A stretch of DNA of 64,000 nucleotides, from assembly GCA_009760855.2 (NCBI GenBank), contig WPIO01000002.1, positions 9,768,001-9,832,000 of the forward strand, written 5' to 3'. The stretch is from Cristatella mucedo (Eukaryota; Bryozoa; Phylactolaemata; Cristatellidae). The notes beneath the pieces were generated by a model. It saw nothing but the letters and a program-made list of their open reading frames with translations. It was not told where the DNA came from and searched no databases. The translations under genes were made by a program, and so were the position numbers. Position 1 is the first letter of the stretch; each line of letters opens with the position of its first letter. Of the stretch, positions 54,235 through 64,000 are shown in pieces.

Positions 54235-56954
54235 GTTCAGTAAAATCCCCAATTTGTGTGTCTTGCTTCCAATTCACGCCGCGGACTCACGACCCCCTTT
54301 AGTAACGGTAAGCAGGTCAGCGCCAGAAACGCTCGTTTCGTGGCGGCCAGCTTATTGCGCGGAGGCGCGCACCGAACGGCATTAGGCGATAGGCTACGCC
54401 GCTAGGTAAGCGGCAGGTCTAGCTTACCCCGCCGAGCCTTCGGCGTTACACACATACAAACACGAAGTTGTTCAGCTCCCATTACAAATTAAGGCTTGCA
54501 AATAATGATGAGATGTTCAACTTCTAGTTGATGCATTCTATATAATGCATATATTATTCTGCTTCTGCTGCAAGCTGTTCAGAAAGAAGGCTAGTATCTG
54601 GTCTGTGCAAGAAAGTGGCTGTACAGATTGGAAACATCTGTCTGCATTTTCGTCCGTTAACAAGAAAAGTCCATCACTTTTAGAAAGTTATCAAGCTTAG
54701 GGGAATTAGAGGTTCGGATAGCAGAAGGCATCTATATGCGGCAATTCAGCAGAAGACTAAGCAACGATAGGAATATTAGAAACAGGTGTTGGAGCGCCTT
54801 GTAGTTTTGGTTATTGTTGCTAACAGCAACAGAACGCCAGCCGACAAGCAACGTCACCAGTTTATTCCACTACGCACGGAGCAGGGGGAAGCACATCTCT
54901 CTTCGCCTCTCTGGCCCACCGGAGTGCCGAAACTCCCTCGTCACAACAATTACTAATAGCACATCCCGATCGCATACCACATCGAGTGTCGCGGCCCACT
55001 CGTACAACGTTCAAGGGCAGAGCCATCAATTAAAGGATACCGCAGGCCTCGTTGAATTATCCAGGCTACTTAGATCTCAAAGTTCAGCATTCCGTGGACC
55101 AAATGAAAAACGGAACACATGCGGAGCTTTAACTGAAAAAACGTACGTACATTATCTCGATTAAAACATCCAGAATGAATTAATACGAACTTAACTTCTA
55201 CACTGAAGCATCTGATTACAGAAGCATCCTAGTCAGCAAAATACTTGTTTAGCTATCACTGACTTACCCCAGATTTCAGTCACACTGAACAGATGACCAT
55301 GATTTATCGTTTTGTTAACCTAGGAGAAATCGAAGCGAAAATCAAAGAGCATTTCTCGGTTTTGTCCAGTTACAGGAGACCACGGATGCATTCATGACTG
55401 AAGCTCTGTTCGAGGAGCTCAAACATATGGGATTAGATGTTAGAAATATGAGAGGACAAGGCTATGACGATGGCAGTAACAGGAAAGACAAAGAAATGAG
55501 TGCAGAAGAGGATCTTGATTCTAAATCCACGTGCCTTCTACGTATCTTGCAGTGCCCACTCCCCTAAATTTAGTTGCAAATGATGCAGCTAAGATTTGGT
55601 TGAAGGCTGTGAATCTCTTTGATTTGGTTTAGCAATTATCCCACTGTTTCCCTAAATCTACTTGGCTTTGTGGAGTCCTAAAAAGTAACATCACTGATAC
55701 CAGTATCTTATGGAAAACCATTCAGTGAAACAAAATAGGAAAGTATAATTGGTGCTCTGAAACCGCTGAGCTACAACCTTGACAATCAATATTTCGCTGA
55801 TTGAGATATATGAAGATACGAGTAAGAAAGGTTTGGCTGGTGTTAAGGTGAGATCTGGAGCACAAATACTGGCCAATAACATCGCAAAATTTCCTTTGTA
55901 GTATTGCTTCTTACCTGATACAACGTTTTTTCTGGGGTCAATGTCGTCAGTAAAGTTTTACAGCTGACATCAACAGACTTTAGACTGGGAGTTAAACAGC
56001 TGGAAAACACCAAAAAGTACATCAGTACTCCCCGAAGTGAAGAGAGCTTCCATAAAATATTGGCGGATGCAACTCAAACGGCCATAGATTTGCATATCAA
56101 ACCCACTTTGGAAGCAAATCAACTAATGAAAAAGAGAAGGCTGTTTGATTATGAAGTACATGATGAGGCTGTACAGAATCTCAAAGAGAGCTATAAGGTT
56201 AACTTTTATTATGTTGTTCTAGATGTGGCCTCAGAATCTATAACAGAAAGGGTCAATCAGATTCAACAACACAGCACGTGTTTGAGTTCCTGTATGATAT
56301 CTTCAAGATTTCCGATGTATCCACATAGAATATCCTCCGTGAGTGCAACTCTGTGGAGGAGTCTCTTACTCATGGAGACAGCAAGAATTTATATGAAGAG
56401 GAACTGTGTGCTGAGCTGCAAGTTATTTCCAAAGGCTTTCCCAGGCTATGAATCCCCATGAGGTTTTCCAATTTATATATCGGCATAAATTGATAGAAAC
56501 TTCTCCCAATCTTTCAGTAATAGCCCAGTAGCTTCCAGAATTGTATTGACCTTGCCAATTTTAATGGCGAGGGGAGGAAGAAATTTTTTACAATAATTAA
56601 AACTAATAAAAAATTATTCTTGTTCCACAAGTTGCCAAGAAAAACTGATTGGCTTGGCAACAATTTCTGTTGAATCAGATTTAGCATCTTCTCTTGACAT
56701 TAAAGAAATGTGCTGCTAGTTTGCAAGAAAAAAAGCAGCAATGAAAGCCAAGTTCTGAGCATCAATTTTTCACATTTTATGTATTACTGCATTTACACGC
56801 ATAATTTTTTTTGTTTTAAGTCTTCATAATTATAATTTTGTAAGCCTTACAAATTGGCTTTTATTTCGCGATCGTTGGCTGGGGGCGTGAGTGGAAACGG
56901 GGCGCCAGATGTCTGATATCGCCTAGGGAACCAAAATGCCTTTCAGTAGCCCTG

Positions 56955-57841
56955 GAGGTCAATACATAATCTTTCTCATCAATAAGAACTTCTGCTGCGA
57001 ATGGACAGTCACGTAAGAGGTTGGAGCATGGATCCTTTGTGAAGTTTACATCTCTGAAATAACAGACTACGACCCAATTTTACGTCATACTTATTCAGCC
57101 ATTTGTATCCGATAATTACTTTCTGATGTCCAAATGGATAGACAATGGTATAAGCGAGTCGTACACAGAGTCAAAATGCATATTGGTCTGACTCAGATAT
57201 GCATGACGTTTAGCTGGTAATGCACTTTTAGGGAGTAGCATTCTGCATTAATTTTTCTGTCCATATAGATGAAAATTACACTTGCGTGACATGTCTGAGC
57301 ACAATTCAAATATACTCTTTAGGACTAAGCTAAGCGAAATGAAATAACACGAGCCTGAGCTTCATCACGAATGTGAAGCCAATTATTAGCTCATTCTTTC
57401 AACCAATCTCTAGCCAAGATGTAACAACACGGTAGTCTCAGCCAATGGCTATGTATGAAACGAAGAGCAAGGAACAGCACTAACCCGCTGGTTCAGTTCC
57501 CACAAATTTGCCAAGCTGGAAGCTGCTAGAAATTTTCTTCTCGCTGCTCGGCCAGCCGAGCAGCCTTGAAAAGCCTTGATATACATAAAATTGAGCCTGC
57601 TGCCGTCAAAGACACCAATGCCGTGCACACCTCGACATTGAGCGTCTTCGCACTAACGGGAAGAGGTGTCCCCGGGATTAAGCCGGGCGAGCGGTCAGGC
57701 CGCTGTCCCTTCTAGAGACAGCAGCCCGAAACGCCTCCTTGAACAGGTCACGTAGGGGCCAGCAGGGCCGGCTGGGCCCCCTTTTTTCTTCTTCTTCTTC
57801 TCTTTTCCAATCATCACTTCGCATCATTCTCAACAACAACA

Positions 57842-57893
<52 letters not shown>

Positions 57894-58594
57894 ATAAGCC
57901 TCCATCCGAAAACTGCCGCTGCGATCGCGTACATTCAAACCCTTCTATGAGCTTACCTAATCAAGCTCACTCAGTATTATTGCGAAAGTGTCGTGAATAC
58001 CTCTGATTCACCTCCCCAGCTTTCAAAGCACAAACGGGAAAGCCATAAAAGGTTGTATGTTTGCTCTGGGCCAAGGCTTTGTGGAAGAATTGTTTCGTAG
58101 AGGTTTGGTCTGAGAACTAGATAAGTCAATGCTTAATTTTAGAAGAAAAATAATGCAACCTCTTGGCAATGCTTGATCACTTGAAACTGGGGGTTTATTC
58201 TTCAAAAAGTCTATAGACTGTATTGTGCCAGTAAATGAAACGACAAATTTGGCCAGTCAACGCAGGTACCATAATATCATTCAAGTGCCCAGTACATACG
58301 ATTTTGTTACAACATACCATCGATAGGACTGAAGCTCGTCCAACTGGCACCTAGAACGACTTATCAGCTTCGAGCGATGTGAGGGCCTGTCCAACTGAAG
58401 AATTTTTTCTTGTTGAACTGATGATAAATCACTTCTGGTATTACTATTAAATTTTTATTTTTAATATTATTATTCAATTAATTAATTAATAATATGATTA
58501 TTTAATTTAACTAGTATTATTTAATTTTAATTTTTAATTTAATTTTTAATTACTATTACTTCGGGTACAGATTTTTTATTAGTGTATATGAGTC
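56955..58594. other. No gene recognised apart from a poly-Gln ORF
   Basis: AT-rich sequence. The only notable content is the CTG tract at 57841-57892. Confidence 0.35.
57841..57892. repeat. (CTG)n trinucleotide repeat
   Basis: About 17 uninterrupted CTG units. On the minus strand they read as a poly-Gln tract of about 17 residues within an 86-codon ORF (57678-57938) that also contains EEEEE and RDLFKEAFRAAVSRRDSG. No domain is recognised, so it may be coding or chance. Confidence 0.9.
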
Positions 58595-58640
58595 ACGATC
58601 AGAGAACTTCATCTCTTTCTAGGCACTTTATATATACTAG
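58595..58640 (-). mobile_element. LINE family 2 3'-end fragment
   Basis: atcagagaacttcatctctt and tctaggcactttatata match the antisense hairpin tail. It is very short and lies next to the 3' end of a family 1 LINE. Confidence 0.6.
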
Positions 58641-58714
58641 CATCAAACGCATTCGAATTTCCAGCACGATGAATAAACAAAAGCTGGGTTGTTCATAATC
58701 CCCAGCACCACGAA

Positions 58715-60050
58715 TGTAAATGTAAATGTATCTCCGTCTGTAACTCCACAAAGTCATGTGGGTGTTACGCAGGAGAGTTTTGTATATCGCACTCACAGCC
58801 TAAGCGGCTTTCGGTATGCGTTCGGTAGCCAACAGACTTCGTCTCACGAAACAAAGAGAAAGTGGGAAGCATAGCAGAGTCAGGAGAGCAGTTGAGGTAG
58901 TGAGTAGCATGGAAGTAGCAGCTCAGGACCGCTGAAAAGGATGAGCCATAGTCGGCAGAAGGAGAGTAGTTGTCGTTGCGTAAGAATTGTGGAAGCGAGT
59001 TCCACAGTCTAGGACCTGCAGAGCTAAAGCTTCTGTGGCCAACGGTCTTTAAGCAAAGGAATGCAACAGCTAATTTATTGTCCATACAGAATCTGAGGGT
59101 GCAAAGAGGCTGAAACTGGTGCAGCAGTTCAGCTAGGTCTGGAGGAGCCAAGCCGAGGTAGGCCTTGTGGGTCAGCGTAAGAACTTTACTCTGTATCCGT
59201 TGTTCAACCGGCATCCACCCTAGCTCTTTTAGCAAATGAGACACGTGCTCAAACCGCTGGGACCTGAAGACTAGCCTTGCAGCCATATTCATAGTCAGCT
59301 GCAGTGGCCTAATAGATTTCTTTGGCAGCCCAGCCAAAAGGGAATTACAATGATCAAGCCGAGACAGAACTAAGGAGCTAGTTAAATTTTTTACAAGCAA
59401 CTGTGGGAAGCAAGAAGCTCCTAATCTTGGATAGGGATCGGACGTGATGGTTAGCTGTAGAGGCAGTCTTCTGAATGAAGCTTTTGAAATTGAGGCAGTT
59501 GTCGAACACACCTAAATTTCGAGCATGTGGTGATGGTCACACAATAGCATCACCTATTTGAAGAGCAAAGCCTTTTAATCCAGCCACACTCTTAGGGTGT
59601 CCTGTGAGCAGCAGTTCGGTTTTATCATCACTTAATTTCAGGAAGTTTTACGACATCCAGGATCGAATATCGGCCAGACAATCATTCAGTTTCTCAGTTG
59701 TGCAGCAGATTCCGACGGTTTGAGTGACAAACACAACTGAGAATCGTCAGCATAAAAGTAATATCCTATTCCATGGGCCTTAATCACTTTGCCCAGAGGT
59801 TGTGTATAAATGGAGAACAGCAAGGGACCAAGTACAGACCCTTGGGACTCCACAGGTGACCCTTCTCGTGTGTGAGACCTGACCCCCACACGACACGGAT
59901 TGAACACGATCAGACAAGTACGATTTAAACCACGCCAGTGCTTCTTCTGCCAGACCGATCGTTGTTCTCAATCGTTCAAGCAGAACCTCGCGATTAATGG
60001 TGTCGAAGGCAGCAGACAGATCTGAACTGCCAATGTGAGTCATTTCTTGT
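58715..60050 (-). mobile_element. LINE family 1 (CR1/L2-like), best copy; RT palm to 3' end
   Basis: The minus strand encodes SDLSAAFDTINREVLLERLR (motif A), QGSVLGPLLFSIYTQPLGKV (motif B), then YYFYADDSQLCLSLKPS (catalytic YADD), the thumb region, LSRLDHCNSLLAGLPKKSI, HKAYLGLAPPDLAELLHQF and SFSSAGPRLWNSLPQFLRND, then the 3' end with an (ATTTAC)n-like tail. Two frames are used (59511-58765 and 60043-59686), so it is frameshifted. The endonuclease domain is missing (5' truncation). Confidence 0.9.
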
Positions 60051-61721
60051 CTTTCTTACTCCGAGATACGGGTGACCCCGCTGCAGCAATCTGGAGCCAT
60101 GTGTAATAGGCTGGTTCCGTCCACCGTGCAAACAGCAGCTGCATTAAGCAGGGCGATTGAGCCACATATCGCCTCTAAAGCTGCTTAGACTGCACTGGTA
60201 TAAGCAGGGTCATTCTCCTCGTGCACTTGCATGCTCCTTATAGTGAGGCGTCTAAAAGCTGATCAACTGATCGAAAATTAGGTAGTTCTTAACTATTTAT
60301 TCCTAGGCGCTCTGCAAGGCATTTTCTGGTCGTCTCCTTTGCGAACACATTCGCTTGGCGTGGCATTTGAAAGAATGGCCAATTGGCCTGTGCCTCATCG
60401 AGTTGTCGTTTCTTCTTTGATTGCTTACGTTTCGTTTAGAGAAATCGAATTTGCATAAGAGCTAGGTCGCTCACCTGGCATAAAATGAGATGTTGTATCC
60501 TGATTCTTAGGTCATACCCATAGGCTGAATGCATTGATTTAGCATGTGTGTCGAAACAATTGCTTTTGCTGCTATTTGTAAGTGAGAACTTCTTAAAGTG
60601 TGGACGACAAGCTGGCTCAGCTACAGCCAATAAGCCGCATAGCTGTAAATGGGCTCACATGTTCAGTAAACAAAAAAGAATAAATCTACATGTACTTTTG
60701 CAATTCTAAATGCAGAAAATACTGTATAAATACGAGCGACTTGCTTGAATGAATCATATGCAGTTAGACAGTGCCAACTGTCAAACTCAGCATTCGCACA
60801 ACTGAGCTAGATTTTAGATCTTGCTTTCCCCGACATTAGAAAATTGTTCTGTCAAAATGGCTAATGATAAAGCTAAGTGAGTTGATAGGAATCAGGCTGT
60901 AAAAAATATACCAACACGACTTACATCTTAGTGAGACTCCAGACTATACTATGACTTCCCTTGTTTCCAGAGGTTCGTAAGCTGGTCACATTAAATTATC
61001 AAATACACAATGATGGCATGGCCCAGGTTGCTGTGGAGTGCTGCTGTGTACCACCAACACTAAGAGGTTACAGTTTAGTGCAGATTGATGAATAATATAT
61101 AGATCAATAGACACAAATTATGCATTAGGCATTAGGCACAGTATTTACATCATTACCTTCGCTAGTAGTCACTAAGTTAGACTGACTTTAACTCGGTTTC
61201 TTGAAGACTTTAACACAGAGAGCAATAAGTTCGGCTCTATCCAAAGTGCAGAGATCGGCCACGGTTCTAATGGAAATCCAATCTCAACTGCATTCTGCAT
61301 GCACGCTGCTGGCAGACAATTGCATGTCGGGCACTCAGCAATTTGTCAAATAATGCATCAAACTATATGACTCTTCACTACACCAATTTGCACAGTCAGT
61401 GCATCACAGATCATTTACAAACGAAAGAGAAGCGCCAGGAAGGCATGGGCCCACAACTATGTGGACCGAAATTGCTGGCAGGAAAACCTGCTGATTCAGC
61501 AAGCAACAACTTTGCCAGCTCGGCGAAGGTACTGTCTGATTTCTGGCCGGCCACGTTCGATGCCTCCGGTACTGCAACTAAGTCAGCATCGAGTCAGTGT
61601 GAAATTATGTTCCATCGTTGCTTGGTATGAACCGATCCACCTTTGACATGGCTGAGATCAGCAAGCGTAGCCATCACAGATGACACGATCTGGGGAGGGA
61701 AAGGTTCTAGGAGCTGCTGCC
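60051..61721. other. No gene recognised; 3' flank of the second Fis1 gene at right
   Basis: Some minus-strand sequence next to 60050 may be further LINE. The part near 61700 should be Fis1 3' UTR. Nothing else is supportable. Confidence 0.35.
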
Positions 61722-61822
61722 TTAGCGACGGCCACCTTTACTCAGTGCCAAGCCCAGGCCGACGAGCCCACCGATAGCAGCAGCAGCTACGCCTCCGACG
61801 ACGGCCATGCCGATAAGACCAT
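61722..61822 (-). CDS. FIS1: Second Fis1 gene, last exon (membrane anchor)
   Basis: With acceptor tgtcttttccgtttag, and a G supplied by the preceding exon, it encodes DGLIGMAVVGGVAAAAIGGL, then VGLGLALSKGGRR and TAA (61724-61722). DGLxGMAxVGG is the Fis1 tail-anchor signature, and the phase and cut site are the same as in the Fis1 exon at 43562. It is a distinct paralogue: the anchor has normal length and a different basic end. Earlier exons are not visible up to 64000 and should lie beyond the right edge. Confidence 0.85.
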
Positions 61823-61871
61823 CTAAACGGAAAAGACAGTCACAAACAACAGCCCCTCATAGAAAACTAAA

Positions 61872-62032
61872 AATCGGCTGATTTAACAGCCCCATATATA
61901 TAGCTGAAGAAATTCTTAAGGTGCTATCGGCCTACACGAGATTGCTAGCTGCTTGCAGCAGGGCTCAAATGCACCACTTGGGTCTCGAAGTTTGAGCTTT
62001 TCTACCGGGCTAAGACCCAGAGGTAAAGGAGC
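61872..62032 (-). mobile_element. Probable tRNA-derived SINE family A, diverged
   Basis: The minus strand reads gtcttagcccggtagaaaag (A-box-like), with weak B-box tggtgcatttgagccctgc, and a tail complement ctgatttaacagcc at the left. It lies in the last intron of the second Fis1 gene. Confidence 0.5.
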
Positions 62033-62147
62033 TATCGTAAATCTAGTTTAAAATTGAGTGACTGCACAAAGGGGCAAGTTACCTGAAACTAGCAGACCAC
62101 AGTAATTACAGGGCAGATAACCCCAGTACTGGAGCCAGCAAGCACTT

Positions 62148-62180
62148 GTAATGTATCTCCGTCTGTATGCTTGCTGGTGT
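62148..62180 (-). mobile_element. Very short LINE family 1 3'-end fragment
   Basis: gtaatgtatctccgtctgta matches only the terminal bases of family 1. Confidence 0.4.
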
Positions 62181-62379
62181 GCTTCATTGTTAACAATAGC
62201 AAGGGTCAAGGCTTTAAGAGAAAGAGAAAACTTGTATTTGTGCAGCTGGTGCTCAGTAGGCAATCAGTGCGTCAGCTTCGAATTCACACCTGATTAAGAC
62301 GTGCGCACACGCTGAGGTCGGCCGATGCTTCTGTGGCTATGCTATACATGCATCTCTCTACATGGATTTTTAGTTTAGT

Positions 62380-62815
62380 TCGTATCTCCATCTGTAACCC
62401 CACAAAGACTAAGAGGGTGTTATGCAGGAGAGTTTTCATAGAGCGCTTAAAGCCTATGCAACTTTATTAGGCTATGCATTTGGTAGCAAACAGATTTCAT
62501 CTCACGCAACCAAGAGAACGTGAGAAGCATAGCTGATTCAGGAGAGCAGTTGAGGTAGTGAGTAGCATGGAAGTAGCAGCTCAGCACGGCTGGAAAGGAT
62601 GTGCCACAGTCGGCAGCAGGAGAGTAGATGTTGTCGCATAAGAATTGTGGAAGTGAGTTCCACAGTCTAGGACCTGCAGAGCTAAAGCTTCTGTCGCCAA
62701 CGGTCTTTAAGAGGAGGAATGGGACAGCTAATTTATTGTCCATACGGGACCTGAGGGCATGAGGAGGCTGAAACTGGTTCAGCAGTTCAGCTAGGTATGG
62801 AGGAGCCATGCCGTG
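62380..62815 (-). mobile_element. LINE family 1 3' fragment
   Basis: The minus strand reads MAPPYLAELLNQFQPPHALR, DNKLAVPFLLLKTVGDRSFS and GPRLWNSLPQFLCDNIYSP, then the family 3' end. It is 5'-truncated. Confidence 0.85.
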
Positions 62816-63099
62816 ATTAAAAAAGAGCTGTTAGAGCACTATAACACTGCTTTATTAGTCTTGGCTAACATATGAGATGCCAAAACCATGGTGACCTGCA
62901 TAAGTTATATATAATGTGCTCCCTGAAATTATGAGACGATAGTTCAATTTAGCGCACGCACTTAGCAAACTGAAATAGTTAAAACCTAGGACACAATTTT
63001 AAAGAATTCTTTAATTCCTTGCTTACCAGAAAACCCTGTTCATTTTTTTTCTTTCCACCGCATCCTTGAATTTTATTATGAATTGTATAATTAAATTTT

Positions 63100-63715
63100 A
63101 TTTTATATCTCCGTCTGTAACCCCACAAAGTCATAAAGATCGTGTGGGTGTTACACAGGAGAGTTTTGTATAGCGCACTCACAGCCTAAGCGGCTTTCGG
63201 TACACATTCGGTAGCCAATAGACTTCGTCTCACACAACAAAGAGAAAGTGGGAAGCATAGCAGAGTCAGGAGAGCAGTTGAGGTAGTGAGTAGCATGGAA
63301 GTAGCAGCTCAGGACTGCTGAAAAGGATGAGCCATAGTCGGCAGAATGGAGAGTAGTTGTCGTTGCGTAAGAATTGTGGGAGCCAGTTCCACAGTCTAGG
63401 ACCTGCAGACCAAACCCTTCTATCGACAGCAGTCTTTAAATGAAATAATGGAACAGCTAATTTACTGTCCATAGCAGACCCGAGGGCACGAATAGGCTGA
63501 AGCTGGTGCAACAGTTCAGCTAGGTATATAGTAGCCAAACCGTGGCGGGCCTGTGGGTCAACGTAAGAACTCTGCTCTGTATCCATTGATCAACCGGAAG
63601 CCATCGAAGCTCCTTCAGCAAAGAAGACACCTGGTCAAACGTCTGGGATTTGTTCACTAGCCTTGCAGCCATATTTATCACCAGCTTCAGTCGCCTAGTG
63701 GCTTTTTTCGTATTT
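63100..63715 (-). mobile_element. LINE family 1 3' fragment
   Basis: Minus-strand motifs are IYLAELLHQLQPIRALGSAM, DSKLAVPLFHLKTAVDRR and GPRLWNWLPQFLRNDNYSP, with the 3' end at the left (tatctccgtctgtaacccc). It is frame-broken. Confidence 0.85.
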
Positions 63716-63961
63716 TTAGTACCTATGCATCAAAACCAGTGTTCATTTCTCTCTGAAAGAATGCACCAGACGATATCTGCAGGTGCAAGCTTGGCATGAT
63801 TGTGTCCAAGCATTGTAAAACATGCCTGTGGGCACTCACACCAATCAATGGCAGAACGAGCAACTGCTAAAGCAGTTGAGTCAAGCCGAAATGGAACACA
63901 GTAGATTACAAAGCATCACGTCAAATTCACTCGTGGCCTGGCATAAAAGTTCTCAGGCAGT

Positions 63962-63962
63962 A

Positions 63963-63995
<33 letters not shown>

Positions 63996-64000
63996 TGTGT
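63962..64000. repeat. (GT)n microsatellite at window end
   Basis: It consists of GT units with one AT interruption and runs off the right edge. Confidence 0.95.

Larger units (their letters stand above)
53115..54450 (+). mobile_element. Solo LTR (Ty3/gypsy-like) inserted in the hAT relic
   Basis: It begins TGTAgCGCC and ends GGCGtTACA, a 9-base terminal inverted pair with TG..CA ends. The interrupted hAT zinc-finger frame resumes after it. It has a TATA-like box (53515-53522) and a poly(A) signal AATAAA (54229-54234), in the order expected for U3-R-U5. A 122-bp tandem repeat lies upstream of the poly(A) site. ORFs inside (such as 53199-53873) are not retroviral genes. No internal region or second LTR is present, so it is a solo LTR. 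The 5-base target duplication cannot be called in the CA run. Confidence 0.75.
52700..56954 (+). mobile_element. Degenerate hAT transposon (ZMYM1/DUF4371 type), split by a solo LTR
   Basis: Fragments follow the order of ZMYM1-like hAT transposases. They are KKRSGSQNRRRK near 52720; YSDPATWPSDNIGNNTAFLQ near 53005 (TTF-type zinc finger); then, after the LTR, FCFCCKLFRKKASIWSVQ, ETTDAFMTEALFEELKHMGL and DVRNMRGQGYDDGSN (55380-55490), VNFYYVVLDVASESITERVN (about 56200), and SNSPVASRIVLTLPILMARG (hAT dimerisation, about 56525). Stops and frameshifts throughout make it a fossil. A hAT-like 3' end (gcctagggaaccaaaatgcc .. agccctg) is placed near 56954. The 5' end is uncertain. Confidence 0.8.

Overview
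The window is animal nuclear DNA, almost certainly from an invertebrate. Genes are split into small exons with GT-AG introns. Most of the sequence is intron or intergenic DNA filled with CR1/L2-like LINE fragments, tRNA-derived SINEs, Tc1/mariner and hAT relics, a solo LTR, and long CT, TA, GT and CTG microsatellites. The proteins are recognisable metazoan families but too diverged to be vertebrate. No species can be named from the sequence alone.

Four protein-coding loci are supported by family motifs together with splice sites in matching phase. (1) An EXD1-like gene of the DEDD 3'-5' exonuclease-fold family lies on the + strand (five exons, 1850-15772). Its N-terminal exons are not found, and the catalytic Asp positions of exonuclease motifs II and III are substituted. 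(2) A phospholipid scramblase (PLSCR) lies on the - strand (five exons, 29746 down to 21743). It has a long Pro/Gln/Ala-rich N-terminus and one apparent single-base frameshift in exon 3. (3) A mitochondrial fission protein Fis1 gene lies on the + strand (four exons, 42290-43701; the first exon is not found). (4) The last exon of a second, different Fis1 gene lies on the - strand (61722-61822); the rest lies beyond the right edge.

Mobile elements by region: a full-length but dead Tc1-like transposon with inverted repeats and TA duplication (2316-3886) sits in EXD1 intron 1, and a second Tc1-like relic (about 12000-12170) in intron 3. Two main LINE families occur. Family 1 ends in (ACATT)n-like tails and family 2 ends in an AAAGCGCC hairpin plus (TTA)n. 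Two or more tRNA-derived SINE families occur, one of which shares its 3' tail with LINE family 2. A 187-bp element at 34235-34421 closely matches the SPIN (hAT) MITE known for horizontal transfer among animals, and has a 7/8 target-site duplication. A ZMYM1-type hAT transposase relic (about 52.7-56.95 kb) is split by a 1.3-kb solo LTR (53115-54450) that contains a 122-bp tandem repeat.

The genes do not form one pathway. Fis1 and scramblase act on membranes and EXD1-like proteins act in piRNA biology. The most notable findings are the SPIN-like element, the SINE/LINE tail sharing, the inactive-looking EXD1 domain, and the two opposed Fis1 genes. I found no CRISPR array, operon or other prokaryotic feature, and no convincing wholly new system.
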